This document shows, piece after piece, positions 51,257 to 60,019 of a stretch of 64,000 nt of DNA (positions within the stretch are counted from its first letter, which is position 1; each line of letters opens with the position of its first letter). Made by a program: the position numbers and the translations under genes. The stretch is from CAZABG01 sp964460985 (GTDB lineage Bacteria > Chlamydiota > Chlamydiia > Chlamydiales > Parachlamydiaceae), in NCBI GenBank assembly GCA_964460985.1, contig CAYWQX010000007.1, forward strand, positions 1 through 64,000, read 5' to 3'. The notes under the pieces were generated by a model. That model did not search any database. It saw only the letters and a list, made by a program, of their open reading frames with translations, and was not told the origin of the DNA.

Positions 51257-51505
51257 CACCGCTCTCTTCTCTGAAGCGGCTGCCTTCAAAACCGTAAGGT
51301 TTTGTAGAGGCAGGGCTTCAGCACAGAGGCTTATATCGCAAACTAGAATCGATTTAAACGAGCGGGGGTCAGGGTGAATAACCCAACCCCCCGAGCGCAA
51401 ATCGATTCTAGGAAGCGAGATAAGCTCAAGGGGCAGCGGGGACAAGGGTACACTTGTCCCGACTGCATGATTCAGAGTAGCCGCCTCCAAGGCGGCTCAT
51501 TCCTA
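51257..51505 (-). repeat. Structured repeat element, inverted copy
   Basis: Reading the minus strand from 51505 to 51257 this follows the forward copy block by block: AATGAGCC, stem I AGCCGCCT/AGGCGGCT (51497-51479), AGTCGGGACAAGTGT with stem II GGGACAAG/CTTGTCCC (51460-51439), CCTTGAGCTT, GCTTCCTAGAATCG, stem III (51411-51399 with 51355-51343), CGATTCTAGTTTGC, AAGCCTCTGTGCT, stem IV AAAACC-TTAC-GGTTTT (51303-51288), and a final GAGCGGTG. Stem bases differ from the forward copy in matched pairs. It lies downstream of the minus-strand DUF2156 gene and in the same direction as it. An 86-codon frame crosses it but is not conserved in the other copy. Confidence 0.75.
51343..51411. repeat. 13-bp perfect inverted repeat (stem III of the inverted copy)
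   Basis: CTAGAATCGATTT (51343-51355) and AAATCGATTCTAG (51399-51411) enclose 43 bases that can pair further through GGGGGT..GGGT and ACCC..CCCCC. The result is a long hairpin or cruciform of about 69 bases. Confidence 0.8.
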
Positions 51506-51565
51506 AATTAAATAGCTTTCCCTCTCCCTCTCATTTCCTTAGGAAGAATTATTAGTGGCGATAAC

Positions 51566-52360
51566 CTACTTATAAACGCGGTATTTATCGAGAAGGACAT
51601 CCGGCTGATAGGCCATCTTCGCTTGTCTTAACTCCTCAATCCCCAGATCAGGCTCCATATTAATATAGTGAATAGAATCGGGCAGCCTCTTCGCTTCAGC
51701 CTGATACATGAAAGGAGTAAGCCCCTTAATGCCGGGCTTCGATTTCGCAAAATGCATAAGATAATTGTGCGGACAAATCACTTCCCCCAAAATAAAACCG
51801 AGCGGATCAGTATTCTCATAAACAATGAGCCCCTCGAGACTAAGTTCTTGGATAAGCTGAAGGGCTTCAAGGCAAGATTCAAAATCCCCTTCTTTGTCTT
51901 CCTTCCACGACTCAAGAACTTCGCGGGCATGATGCGCATTGGCGGGGGTGAGCGGCTCAATTCGCGAATGATATTTATTCTCGAATTGATGAAGCAGATT
52001 TCTGCGAGAACTTAATTTGCGCCCCTCAAGGGTGCGGAGTTTTTGAAGCGTAAAGAGATAGTCCTTATCTTTTTCAAGCGCTTCGGACTTGTGGAGAGGA
52101 TCGGGCTTTTCAAGGGGGAATAAAAATTCGCCAGGCCTTAACAAATTAAAATATTCATTATAGGGCCTTTTAAGGGGCATAATATAAAATTCATTATCAC
52201 GTGTTTTGCCCCGAACGAACGGAAGATCGCCGGAAATGTAATCATACGCGTGAATCTTTCTAAAGAGATAGAGATTCGCAAAACTATATTCAGAAATATT
52301 TAGACAAAGAGAGTGTAGATAACTGTTAATTTCATCTTTTAGCTTGAGCGATAAATCCAT
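51566..52360 (-). CDS. DUF2156 / lysyl-phosphatidylglycerol synthase C-terminal-like protein
   Basis: 264 residues from ATG 52360 with AAGGGGAG 6 bases upstream. It resembles the soluble GNAT-like domain found at the C-terminus of MprF (LPG synthase) and alone in DUF2156 proteins: FVRGKTRDNEFYIMPLKRP, LLHQFENKYHSRIEPL, EGLIVYENTDPLGFILGE and a late HYINMEPDLGIEELRQAKMAYQPDVLLDKY, the family-typical ending. MprF-type domains transfer amino acids from tRNA to lipids; stand-alone versions are poorly known. There is no membrane segment. It is monocistronic, divergent from secDF and convergent with npt1 across the repeat island. Confidence 0.72.
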   Translation of the reverse strand: MDLSLKLKDEINSYLHSLCLNISEYSFANLYLFRKIHAYDYISGDLPFVRGKTRDNEFYIMPLKRPYNEYFNLLRPGEFLFPLEKPDPLHKSEALEKDKDYLFTLQKLRTLEGRKLSSRRNLLHQFENKYHSRIEPLTPANAHHAREVLESWKEDKEGDFESCLEALQLIQELSLEGLIVYENTDPLGFILGEVICPHNYLMHFAKSKPGIKGLTPFMYQAEAKRLPDSIHYINMEPDLGIEELRQAKMAYQPDVLLDKYRVYK

Positions 52361-52463
52361 TAAAACTCCCCTTTTAGCTAATCATAATCACAAGGCTGGA
52401 CAGAATCGATAAATATTTGATACCTTAATAGGACTAATCTGTTTTAAAGGAACCGTTCAAAAG

Positions 52464-55400
52464 ATGGAAAAACAAAAGCGCTGGCAGTTTTATCTCATTG
52501 TGGCCGTTATCCTACTCACTCTATATAACATACTCCCTACCCTTTTCTACTATACGAAGCCACTTCGTGAGCCTATCACTGACCAAAGATCCTACACGGT
52601 GGCCAAGGAGATCTCCGAAAGGGTGAATCAATTGGAGCCAAATGCTTTAGAGTGGCTCGGATCTTTCAATAAATTACTTGGGCTTAAACCTAAAAGCATC
52701 GAGCTGAGTGCTCAAGACCCTAAGTTGGTCGAAATCACCTTTAATAACGAAGCCGATGCCGCGAAGTTTAGACGATTCCTCCCCCGAGCCGGCAATTTAA
52801 TTCCTTTCGTCCCTGCCCAGCTTGAACTCTATTCGGGCGATACCAGTAAAGATACTGTTATAGTGGCAAGACAAATCGGTGTTCACCTGGATGAAGCAGA
52901 TATCGTAAGCCTCTTTAGCTATATTCCAAAGTTTGAAGCGAATGGACAGTACTCTCAGGCTTATTTAAATCTCATTTTTGACCGTGTCACTTCAATGGCG
53001 TCGGCTATCGGAGGCGCAAGCCCCATTGCAGAGCAACTGGAAGCGGCTTTGGAAGACAAAACGACTCAGGCCGAAGAGACTTACCTCTCCGTTGCCGAGC
53101 AGCTCGTGCAGCATGAACGGCTTTTACAGAAAGTCCCCTCTTTCGGAAAACGTTACTATAACTACCTTTTCCAAGGCTCGAAAGGGACTCTTTCTGCGCA
53201 GTTTACTTCTCAATTAGATACCTTGAAGACCAAACTCTCCGCCCGTAAAGAAAAAGCCAAAGGCGAAGAGGCTAAAAATCTCGATCGACAAGTCAAGACG
53301 ATTGACAAGGCGATGGCTCTTCTTAAAAAGAATGAAGGCGAAATTAAAAATCCTCACTCCATCCTCACCGCTCAAGCGACAAAGAAGAATCTTCAATCCG
53401 CGAAAATCGGAAGAGAGCCGGTGATTATTTCCTTAAATGGCTCAAATCCTTTGGTGGAAGCTCTCGTTCTTGATTTAGATCAGGATTTAGTCACTTTAAA
53501 ATTCTTTGATGATATCAATCGTATCAGAAATGAAGAGCCAAAGTCTGAAACAGAGGCTATTACCCGTGAAGAGCTGAATCGTGAGCTTTATAATGAGATG
53601 GCCCGAATTTCAAGGCTTACGGAAGAAGAAGTTCAGCCGAACGATCAAAATTTCGCTGTGAAGCTAAGCTCTCTTCCTGATTCCCAAAGCTTCCTAGCCT
53701 TGGAGCTTGGATCGCTTGCCAGAAAACAGAGTCAAAGCCTGCTCAACCAGCTTAAAAATAACTGGCACCCAGTCCATCCTGATTTAACAAGCTCAGCCTA
53801 TCCATTAAGAGATTATGGCGCTTACCAAAAAGAGGCAGCCGACAGCCAAAGCGTAGGACTTGTAGTCTATGCCCCTGCGATGAGCAGCGAAGAGCCGTCC
53901 AAAGGCTTCCGCAAAGGTTCGATCTATGTCATCGCGAAAAACCTTAACCTAATTTTGGATAAGGCGAAAACGAGCGAAAACAAAAATCTGAATCAAGCCC
54001 TTAACCAAGACTTGGAAAGTCTTAAAAATATCCTGACCCAAAACGGCTTTATCGGCTATCCCGGAAATGCGTATGGAATGGATAAGGCGTTCTCTAAAGA
54101 TTATATCTTTGAGTTAAACGACTACTACTCGAACTTTATCAAAGCCACCCGCGAAGACTTTACCGTCAAGGGCAGCAAAAAACAAGCGATCCTGCCTTTC
54201 ACTGATGTAGAGCAAAGAATTATAACGCTCAATAAGATCGACGACAAAATCCAAGAAGATCTTCTGAAGTGGAAAGAAGAGTATGCAACCGCCCAGGTTG
54301 ATTTAGATCCTCTTGCCAAATACCAAGTTCCCGCTCCTACGCAAAATCCTTTTTGGACAAATACCGTACTGAGCTTTAAGAAGTATTTTAGAGGCGATGA
54401 TCGCAAAATCTTGAAATGGGGCTTAGACCTTTCCGGCGGTAAAACGGTAAGAATCGGCCTAAGAGATAAAAATAACCAGCCGGTCACCAACCCGGAAGAC
54501 ATCAAGCAAACGGTGAACGAGCTTTACACCCGTATTAATAAAATGGGTGTCTCAGAAAGAACGATCCGCATTGAGAATAATAATATTATCCTCGAATTCC
54601 CAGGTTCGCAGGCGATGTCTGCTGCCGACCTCGTGAAAGCTTCCACCATGACCTTCAACATTGTGAACGAAAAGTTTTCAGGTTCAAGAAATGGTATTTT
54701 AAAAGGACCTGTCAACCAGTTCCTTCAAGAAGTGTGGAACGAAGCGGTCGTCACAAACCGCAAGTCACCTGAGCAGATCAATGAGATTGCTTGGGAGCAT
54801 TTGGGCGGGACCTTCTATGGCGATATGCAAAGCAAACCGGTTAGCGATGCAGCGAAAACGCTTATCGAAAACGGCCTTGTCCTTGCAAATCCAAGAGAAT
54901 CAGTCTCTTCAAACGCTTTCAACGATGAGCTGTCTTCTGTAGCTGTTATGCGTGGAAATGACTTTTCTCAGTGGGATGGACAAACCCATCCGCTTATTTT
55001 CGTCTTCCACAACTACGCTCTTGAAGGCTCGAACTTAACTAATATCAATGTTGGATATGATCCTAGCGAAGGAAATAACTTAGCCTTCAGCATTAAACGT
55101 TCTTATGAAGGCGCGAATGCTCCTCAAGGGTCGCCAAGAGATGACTTCTACACCTGGACTTCACAGTTTGCGGAAGATAAGATTGCCGGAACTCAGAAAG
55201 AGACTTACTCCGGCGGCCAAGGCTACCGTATGGCAGTGATCTTAAACGGTACGATTATTTCGAAACCTGTCTTAAGAGCAGCTATCCGTGATAACGGGTC
55301 TATCAGTGGACGGTTCACTCAAAGGGAAGTGGCTCAATTAGCGGCCGACTTAAAAGCGGGTTCGTTAAGCTTCACACCCAAAATTCTTTCGGAACAAAAC

Positions 55401-56960
55401 GTCTCCGCTGAACTGGGGGCGGATGAAAGAAGTAAAGGGATTACAGCTTCCCTTGTCGCGATTGCACTCGTGGCTTTTGCTATGATTGGCTACTATCGCT
55501 TCGCAGGTCTTGTCGCGACGGTGGCAGTTCTTTTCAACATCCTCATCATGTGGGGTGTTCTTCAGAACCTCGACGCCGCTTTAACCCTTCCGGGGATTGC
55601 AGGTATCGTTCTCACGATCGGTATGGCAGTTGACGCGAACGTTCTTGTTTTCGAAAGAATACGTGAAGAGTTTGCAATATCAGGCAGAATTGCATCCGCG
55701 ATTCAAGCCGGATATAGAAAAGCTTTCAGCGCTATTTTCGACTCGAACATCACGACCATTATGGCGGCCCTTATCCTGATTCAATTTGACTCAGGACCGA
55801 TTAAAGGCTTCGCAGTGACACTGATTATCGGTATCTTCTCCTCGATGTTTACCGCCCTTTTCATGACACGCTACTTCTTTGCAGGCTGGGTCCAAAATCC
55901 GAATAACAAACAGCTTCCGATGTCCCAATGGATCTCGAACACAAATTTCGACTTCCTTGGCAAGGCAAAGCCGGCTATTTTGATTTCATTGGTCGTGATG
56001 GCGCTTGGCTCTTTCATGCTCTATCAAGAGAGAAAAACTATTTTCGGCATGGACTTTACCGGCGGCTACTCGTTGACGGTAGAAGTTGAAAACCAACCCG
56101 GAAATCCGAACTATCGTGAAGAAGCCCTTGCCGCTCTTCAAAAAGCGGGCGCTTACGCAACGGATGTTGAAGTGAGAGAGCTTACCCTTCCTAACCAACT
56201 CCGTATCCGCTTAGGCGCCGGTATGGATGAAGAAGGGCATCCTTTCTACGGCCTTCCGGATGAGAAGACCGAAGGACCCTTCACTTTCAATTTCATGAAA
56301 AATCCGAGAATTGTTTGGACGGTTGAAGCCCTTGAAAACGGCGGACTTAAAATATCCGATTTCCAAAAGCAAACATTAGAGACCAACTGGTCGGTTGTCT
56401 CCGGTCAATTCTCCGACGCGATGAGAAACAACGCGATCTTGGGACTTGCGATTGCGCTTGCCTCGATCTTGATCTACATCACCTTCCGCTTCGAGTTTAA
56501 ATATGCGGTAGGGGCGGTCGTAGCTCTTGCTCATGACGTGTTGATCACGATGGGAATACTGGCCGGTTTCCATGCTCTTGGATTCCCCGTCACCATCGAC
56601 CTGCAAGTCGTAGGGGCGATCATGACAATCATCGGTTATTCTTTGAATGATACCATCATCGTCTTTGACAGAATCCGGGAAGATCTCAAAGTCCTCAGAC
56701 GCTTAAGCTTTAGAGACGCCGTCAATCACGCATTGAACGTCACTTTAAGCCGAACCTTGATGACATCGGGAACAACCCTTTTGGTTCTTTTCGCTCTCGT
56801 TATTTTAGGCGGTCAAAGTATCTTTGGATTCTCGCTCGTTATGACGATCGGGGTTTTAGTCGGAACCCTCTCCTCCCTGTTCATCGCATCGCCTGTCTTG
56901 GTTTGGATGCACGACAGAGAAGAGCTTAAGGCTAAAGAGCTTAACTCAAAGAGAGCTTAA
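52464..56960 (+). CDS. secDF: SecDF fusion protein (Sec translocon accessory)
   Basis: 1498 residues, SecD and SecF joined as in other chlamydiae (CT448). An N-terminal membrane helix (about 7-30) is followed by an unusually long, poorly conserved region (about 30-640). Then come the SecD P1 domain with DLSGGKTVRIGL (about 653), the SecD membrane block (GMAVDANVLVFERIREE, about 1053), the SecF start FGMDFTGGYSLTVEV (about 1194) and its membrane block with GYSLNDTIIVFDRIRE. SecDF uses the proton motive force to pull secreted proteins through SecYEG. AAAGGA lies 12 bases before the ATG. recJ follows under its own promoter. Confidence 0.95.
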   Translation: MEKQKRWQFYLIVAVILLTLYNILPTLFYYTKPLREPITDQRSYTVAKEISERVNQLEPNALEWLGSFNKLLGLKPKSIELSAQDPKLVEITFNNEADAAKFRRFLPRAGNLIPFVPAQLELYSGDTSKDTVIVARQIGVHLDEADIVSLFSYIPKFEANGQYSQAYLNLIFDRVTSMASAIGGASPIAEQLEAALEDKTTQAEETYLSVAEQLVQHERLLQKVPSFGKRYYNYLFQGSKGTLSAQFTSQLDTLKTKLSARKEKAKGEEAKNLDRQVKTIDKAMALLKKNEGEIKNPHSILTAQATKKNLQSAKIGREPVIISLNGSNPLVEALVLDLDQDLVTLKFFDDINRIRNEEPKSETEAITREELNRELYNEMARISRLTEEEVQPNDQNFAVKLSSLPDSQSFLALELGSLARKQSQSLLNQLKNNWHPVHPDLTSSAYPLRDYGAYQKEAADSQSVGLVVYAPAMSSEEPSKGFRKGSIYVIAKNLNLILDKAKTSENKNLNQALNQDLESLKNILTQNGFIGYPGNAYGMDKAFSKDYIFELNDYYSNFIKATREDFTVKGSKKQAILPFTDVEQRIITLNKIDDKIQEDLLKWKEEYATAQVDLDPLAKYQVPAPTQNPFWTNTVLSFKKYFRGDDRKILKWGLDLSGGKTVRIGLRDKNNQPVTNPEDIKQTVNELYTRINKMGVSERTIRIENNNIILEFPGSQAMSAADLVKASTMTFNIVNEKFSGSRNGILKGPVNQFLQEVWNEAVVTNRKSPEQINEIAWEHLGGTFYGDMQSKPVSDAAKTLIENGLVLANPRESVSSNAFNDELSSVAVMRGNDFSQWDGQTHPLIFVFHNYALEGSNLTNINVGYDPSEGNNLAFSIKRSYEGANAPQGSPRDDFYTWTSQFAEDKIAGTQKETYSGGQGYRMAVILNGTIISKPVLRAAIRDNGSISGRFTQREVAQLAADLKAGSLSFTPKILSEQNVSAELGADERSKGITASLVAIALVAFAMIGYYRFAGLVATVAVLFNILIMWGVLQNLDAALTLPGIAGIVLTIGMAVDANVLVFERIREEFAISGRIASAIQAGYRKAFSAIFDSNITTIMAALILIQFDSGPIKGFAVTLIIGIFSSMFTALFMTRYFFAGWVQNPNNKQLPMSQWISNTNFDFLGKAKPAILISLVVMALGSFMLYQERKTIFGMDFTGGYSLTVEVENQPGNPNYREEALAALQKAGAYATDVEVRELTLPNQLRIRLGAGMDEEGHPFYGLPDEKTEGPFTFNFMKNPRIVWTVEALENGGLKISDFQKQTLETNWSVVSGQFSDAMRNNAILGLAIALASILIYITFRFEFKYAVGAVVALAHDVLITMGILAGFHALGFPVTIDLQVVGAIMTIIGYSLNDTIIVFDRIREDLKVLRRLSFRDAVNHALNVTLSRTLMTSGTTLLVLFALVILGGQSIFGFSLVMTIGVLVGTLSSLFIASPVLVWMHDREELKAKELNSKRA

Positions 56961-56972
56961 ACTTTCATTTCT

Positions 56973-57000
56973 AGCGAGGGATAAAAAATCCCTCGCTTTC
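56973..57000 (+). terminator. Likely intrinsic terminator after secDF
   Basis: 10-bp stem AGCGAGGGAT / ATCCCTCGCT (56973-56982 with 56988-56997) with loop AAAAA. The T tail is short (TTTCC), so termination may be partial. Confidence 0.6.
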
Positions 57001-57014
57001 CATGTAGTTATTTC

Positions 57015-57042
57015 TTGACATTCAAGCAGTTCAGGTTAAAAT
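57015..57042 (+). promoter_or_regulatory. Promoter of recJ
   Basis: TTGACA (57015-57020, perfect -35), 16-base spacer, TAAAAT (57037-57042). Start near 57049 leaves a short leader with AGGA at 57057-57060, 6 bases before the ATG at 57067. Confidence 0.65.
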
Positions 57043-57066
57043 TGGGGTTTATTTTTAGGACTATGA

Positions 57067-58842
57067 ATGCAATCCTCTTATCAAAGTCAGGAGCCTCCGA
57101 TTTGGATATTCCCGCACGAAGATCCCCCTCTCAAAGAGAAAATAATTAAAGAATTTAGCGTCCACCCTGCCATTGCTCAAATACTCATTTCACGTGGTTT
57201 TAAATCGCTCGAGTCGATTCACGACTATCTTTATTCAAGGCTCCCCAATTTACTAGATCCCTTTCTCTTGCCCGAAATGAATAAAGCGGTAGATAGGGTC
57301 ACAAAGGCTTTGCAGAATCAGGAAAACATCTTGATTTACGGCGATAACGATGTCGACGGGATGACAGGAACTGCCCTGCTCGTTGAGTTCTTGCGTTTTT
57401 TAGGGGGAAACGTTTTTTTCTACATTTCAAACCGGAGCATGAGACGTCAAAGCTTGGTCATCGAAGCCTTAGAATACGCGCTCAAAAATCATTGCAAGCT
57501 GCTTATCACGGTTGATTGCGGAATTACCGCCGCCCTTGAAATCAATCAGATGGTTGAAAAAGGGGTCGACGTCATCATCACCGATCACCATGAACCGACC
57601 GACACCATTCCCCACTGCATAGCCACTCTCAACCCAAAGCTCAACAACAACGCCTACCCTAACCGCGACTTAACCGGAGTGGGGGTCGCTTTCAAGCTCG
57701 CTCATGGGATTACAAATACACTCGTTGCGGAAGGAAAAATTCCCCCTAAAAAAGTGGATCTGAAAAGATATCTTGATTTAGTTGCCCTTGGAACTGTTTC
57801 CGATATGGGATCTCTTTTAGGCGAAAATCGCATTCTCGTCTCCTACGGGCTCAATCAGCTGCGTAAAGGGAAAAGAATCGGCCTTACAAAACTCGTTCAA
57901 ATTGCAGATGTCGATCCGAATGAAATTTCAAGCTATTCGGTGGCATCCAAAATAGCTCCTCGCCTCAATAGTTTAGGCCGAATCGATGATCCCCAGAAAG
58001 GGGTTGAGCTCCTGCTCGTCAGAAACTCTTCTCAAGCCGAAAGGATGGCAGAGGAGTTAAACCTGAACAATCTCGAACGGCAAAAAATCGAGAAGGTGAT
58101 GGTTTCAGATGTGGAGCAGACGTTTGAAGTACATCCTGAAATTTTAAAAAATCGCGCCATCATCCTCGACTCGGAGCGCTGGCATCCCGGCATCATTGCT
58201 ATTCTATCCACACGGATCTCTAAACACTATAATATGCCGGCGGTTGTTATCGCGGTAGAAAAAGATATTGGAAAAGGCTCTCTTCGATCGATCCACAGCT
58301 TTCCTTTGCTCGATTTTCTCAAAAGCTGCTCTGATATTCTCCTCAATTTTGGCGGGCACGATTTCGCAGCTGGGCTGTCACTTAAGGCGGAGCATATCGA
58401 AGAATTCCGTCAGAGGCTCATTAAAGCGGCTAACGAAAAACTCACCCCTGAAGATGTGACCCCGAAGCTTCATTTGGATGCTGAAACGCATTTCAATGAA
58501 CTTACCTTTGATTTCATGGAATCAGTAAAACTCCTAGAGCCCTACGGAAACGAAAATCCGCCGCCTGTGCTGTATACGACGGTCACCCAAGCATGGCCTC
58601 CCAAAATTGTGGGTAAAACCCATCTTAAACTCTATTTGGTACAGAAAAGTAAAACGATGGGAGACAGAATGCTCGAAGGAATGGCCTTTGGCAAAGCTTC
58701 GCTTCTTCCGCAGTTAAAGAAAAAAAATCTAACCCTCCGCATCGCCTATACACCCCAGATCAACTATTTTCAAGGCCCTAGCATTCAACTTTTAATACGC
58801 GAAATTGCAATTGTCGATGAACCACACCCTAAAACTAAATAG
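57067..58842 (+). CDS. recJ: Single-stranded-DNA exonuclease RecJ
   Basis: 591 residues, normal length. Motif I reads YGDNDVDGMT (about 91-100; most RecJ have DYD), TVDCGITA and ITDHHEP carry the DHH metal ligands, DLTGVGVAFKLAH, LDLVALGTVSDMGSL, and the DHHA1 part includes SLRSIHSFPLLDFLKSCSDILLNFGGHDFAAGLSL. RecJ degrades single-stranded DNA 5' to 3' in RecF-pathway and mismatch repair. The usual PxRxxxGYG segment after motif I is replaced by SNRSMRRQS. It sits between secDF and euo as in C. trachomatis (CT447). Its end overlaps the methyltransferase gene by 26 bases. Confidence 0.94.
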   Translation: MQSSYQSQEPPIWIFPHEDPPLKEKIIKEFSVHPAIAQILISRGFKSLESIHDYLYSRLPNLLDPFLLPEMNKAVDRVTKALQNQENILIYGDNDVDGMTGTALLVEFLRFLGGNVFFYISNRSMRRQSLVIEALEYALKNHCKLLITVDCGITAALEINQMVEKGVDVIITDHHEPTDTIPHCIATLNPKLNNNAYPNRDLTGVGVAFKLAHGITNTLVAEGKIPPKKVDLKRYLDLVALGTVSDMGSLLGENRILVSYGLNQLRKGKRIGLTKLVQIADVDPNEISSYSVASKIAPRLNSLGRIDDPQKGVELLLVRNSSQAERMAEELNLNNLERQKIEKVMVSDVEQTFEVHPEILKNRAIILDSERWHPGIIAILSTRISKHYNMPAVVIAVEKDIGKGSLRSIHSFPLLDFLKSCSDILLNFGGHDFAAGLSLKAEHIEEFRQRLIKAANEKLTPEDVTPKLHLDAETHFNELTFDFMESVKLLEPYGNENPPPVLYTTVTQAWPPKIVGKTHLKLYLVQKSKTMGDRMLEGMAFGKASLLPQLKKKNLTLRIAYTPQINYFQGPSIQLLIREIAIVDEPHPKTK

Positions 58843-60019
58843 CCTTGTTACCGGCACTATTACAGAAATAGCTTTTGGCGGATCCGGCATCCTTAAAGTC
58901 CAGGGCTTAGTCCTGTTTGTCCCTTTTACCGCTCCGGGAGATGAAATCGAAGCTATTATCACCGAGCTTAAAAAAGGATATGGAAGAGCGAAACTCAGTA
59001 AAATTATAAAACCAAGCCCGACTAGAGTCCAACCAAAATGTCCCTATTTTGGTACATGCATGGGATGTCAACTTCAGCATATCGATTATGAGACACAGCT
59101 GGAAGAGAAGAAACAGGCTGTGAAAGAAGCCCTCCTGCGTATAGGGAAAATAGATATTCCCGAAGTTTCAATCGTTCCCAGCCCAAAAGAATATACTTAC
59201 CGAGAAAGAATCACCCTTCATCTTGATGAACAAAAGTTGGGTTACATCTCATTAGACAATACCTCTATTTTGGATATCAAGATTTGCCCGATCTTCACAG
59301 AAGATTCAATTTTGGAGCGTCTCAATCAGGCAAAAGATCACGAGTTTAAAAAACAAAAAGGGCGTCTTCAGGTACTCAAAGATCAAAAAGGGAGTTTTGT
59401 AGTACACGCCTCGATCCACCCAAAACCCGCTATCTTTCCTCCGCATATCCGATTTAGCAAAGATGAAGAGATTACATCCCATCTTCTCGGACTTAAATTC
59501 ACCTACTCCCCTAAAGTTTTTATTCAGAACAACCGATCTGTTAGCGAGCAAATCTATTTAAAAATTGTTGAGCTGATGAGAGAAGCCAATCCCTCTCTTA
59601 TTCTGGACCTTTACTCAGGAATCGGTGTGACCTCGTGCCTCCTTTCAAAAGAGGGATATACCCTCTATTCCATCGAATTAAATTCCCATTCCATCCGCTA
59701 TGCAAGAAGAAATCAAGAGATCAATGGATTAAAAAACATCACTTTTATTGAAGGCAAAGCGGAGGAAAAAATCCCTCATCAACCATTTGATGCCGTTCTT
59801 TTGAACCCGCCCAGAACGGGATGCGAAAAAATTGTCATAGAAAAAATCAGAGACGTCATTCAACCCAAAACAATCATTTATGTTTCATGCATGCCATCTA
59901 CTTTGGCAAGAGATTTAAATATTTTAGGGGAAGGATATAGAACAAATATCGTTCAAGCGTTCGATATGTTTCCTCAAACAGGTCACATCGAGACGCTTGT
60001 ACGATTAGAGAGGGCTTAA
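58817..60019 (+). CDS. RlmD/TrmA-type RNA (uracil-5-)-methyltransferase with Fe-S cluster
   Basis: 400 residues from ATG 58817, inside recJ. The N-terminal TRAM domain (VTGTITEIAFGGSGILKV…) is followed by CPYFGTCMGC (CX5CX2C) plus a later DIKICP Cys that would hold a 4Fe-4S cluster, as in RlmD. The methyltransferase core has LDLYSGIGVTSCLL (SAM loop), LNPPRTG (usually DPPR) and YVSCMPSTLARD with the catalytic Cys. It methylates a uracil in 23S rRNA (or tRNA). No ribosome-binding site is seen, consistent with coupling to recJ translation. The stop shares bases with the euo stop on the other strand. Confidence 0.9.
   Translation: MNHTLKLNSLVTGTITEIAFGGSGILKVQGLVLFVPFTAPGDEIEAIITELKKGYGRAKLSKIIKPSPTRVQPKCPYFGTCMGCQLQHIDYETQLEEKKQAVKEALLRIGKIDIPEVSIVPSPKEYTYRERITLHLDEQKLGYISLDNTSILDIKICPIFTEDSILERLNQAKDHEFKKQKGRLQVLKDQKGSFVVHASIHPKPAIFPPHIRFSKDEEITSHLLGLKFTYSPKVFIQNNRSVSEQIYLKIVELMREANPSLILDLYSGIGVTSCLLSKEGYTLYSIELNSHSIRYARRNQEINGLKNITFIEGKAEEKIPHQPFDAVLLNPPRTGCEKIVIEKIRDVIQPKTIIYVSCMPSTLARDLNILGEGYRTNIVQAFDMFPQTGHIETLVRLERA

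Noticed and set aside
51230..51490. 86-codon minus-strand reading frame in the repeat island
   Set aside because: It runs through hairpins and repeats; the forward copy has single-base indels that break the same frame, and there is no ribosome-binding site.
50640..51560. Insertion sequence with transposase
   Set aside because: No transposase-like frame, catalytic motif or clear target duplication was found, though a non-autonomous element remains possible.
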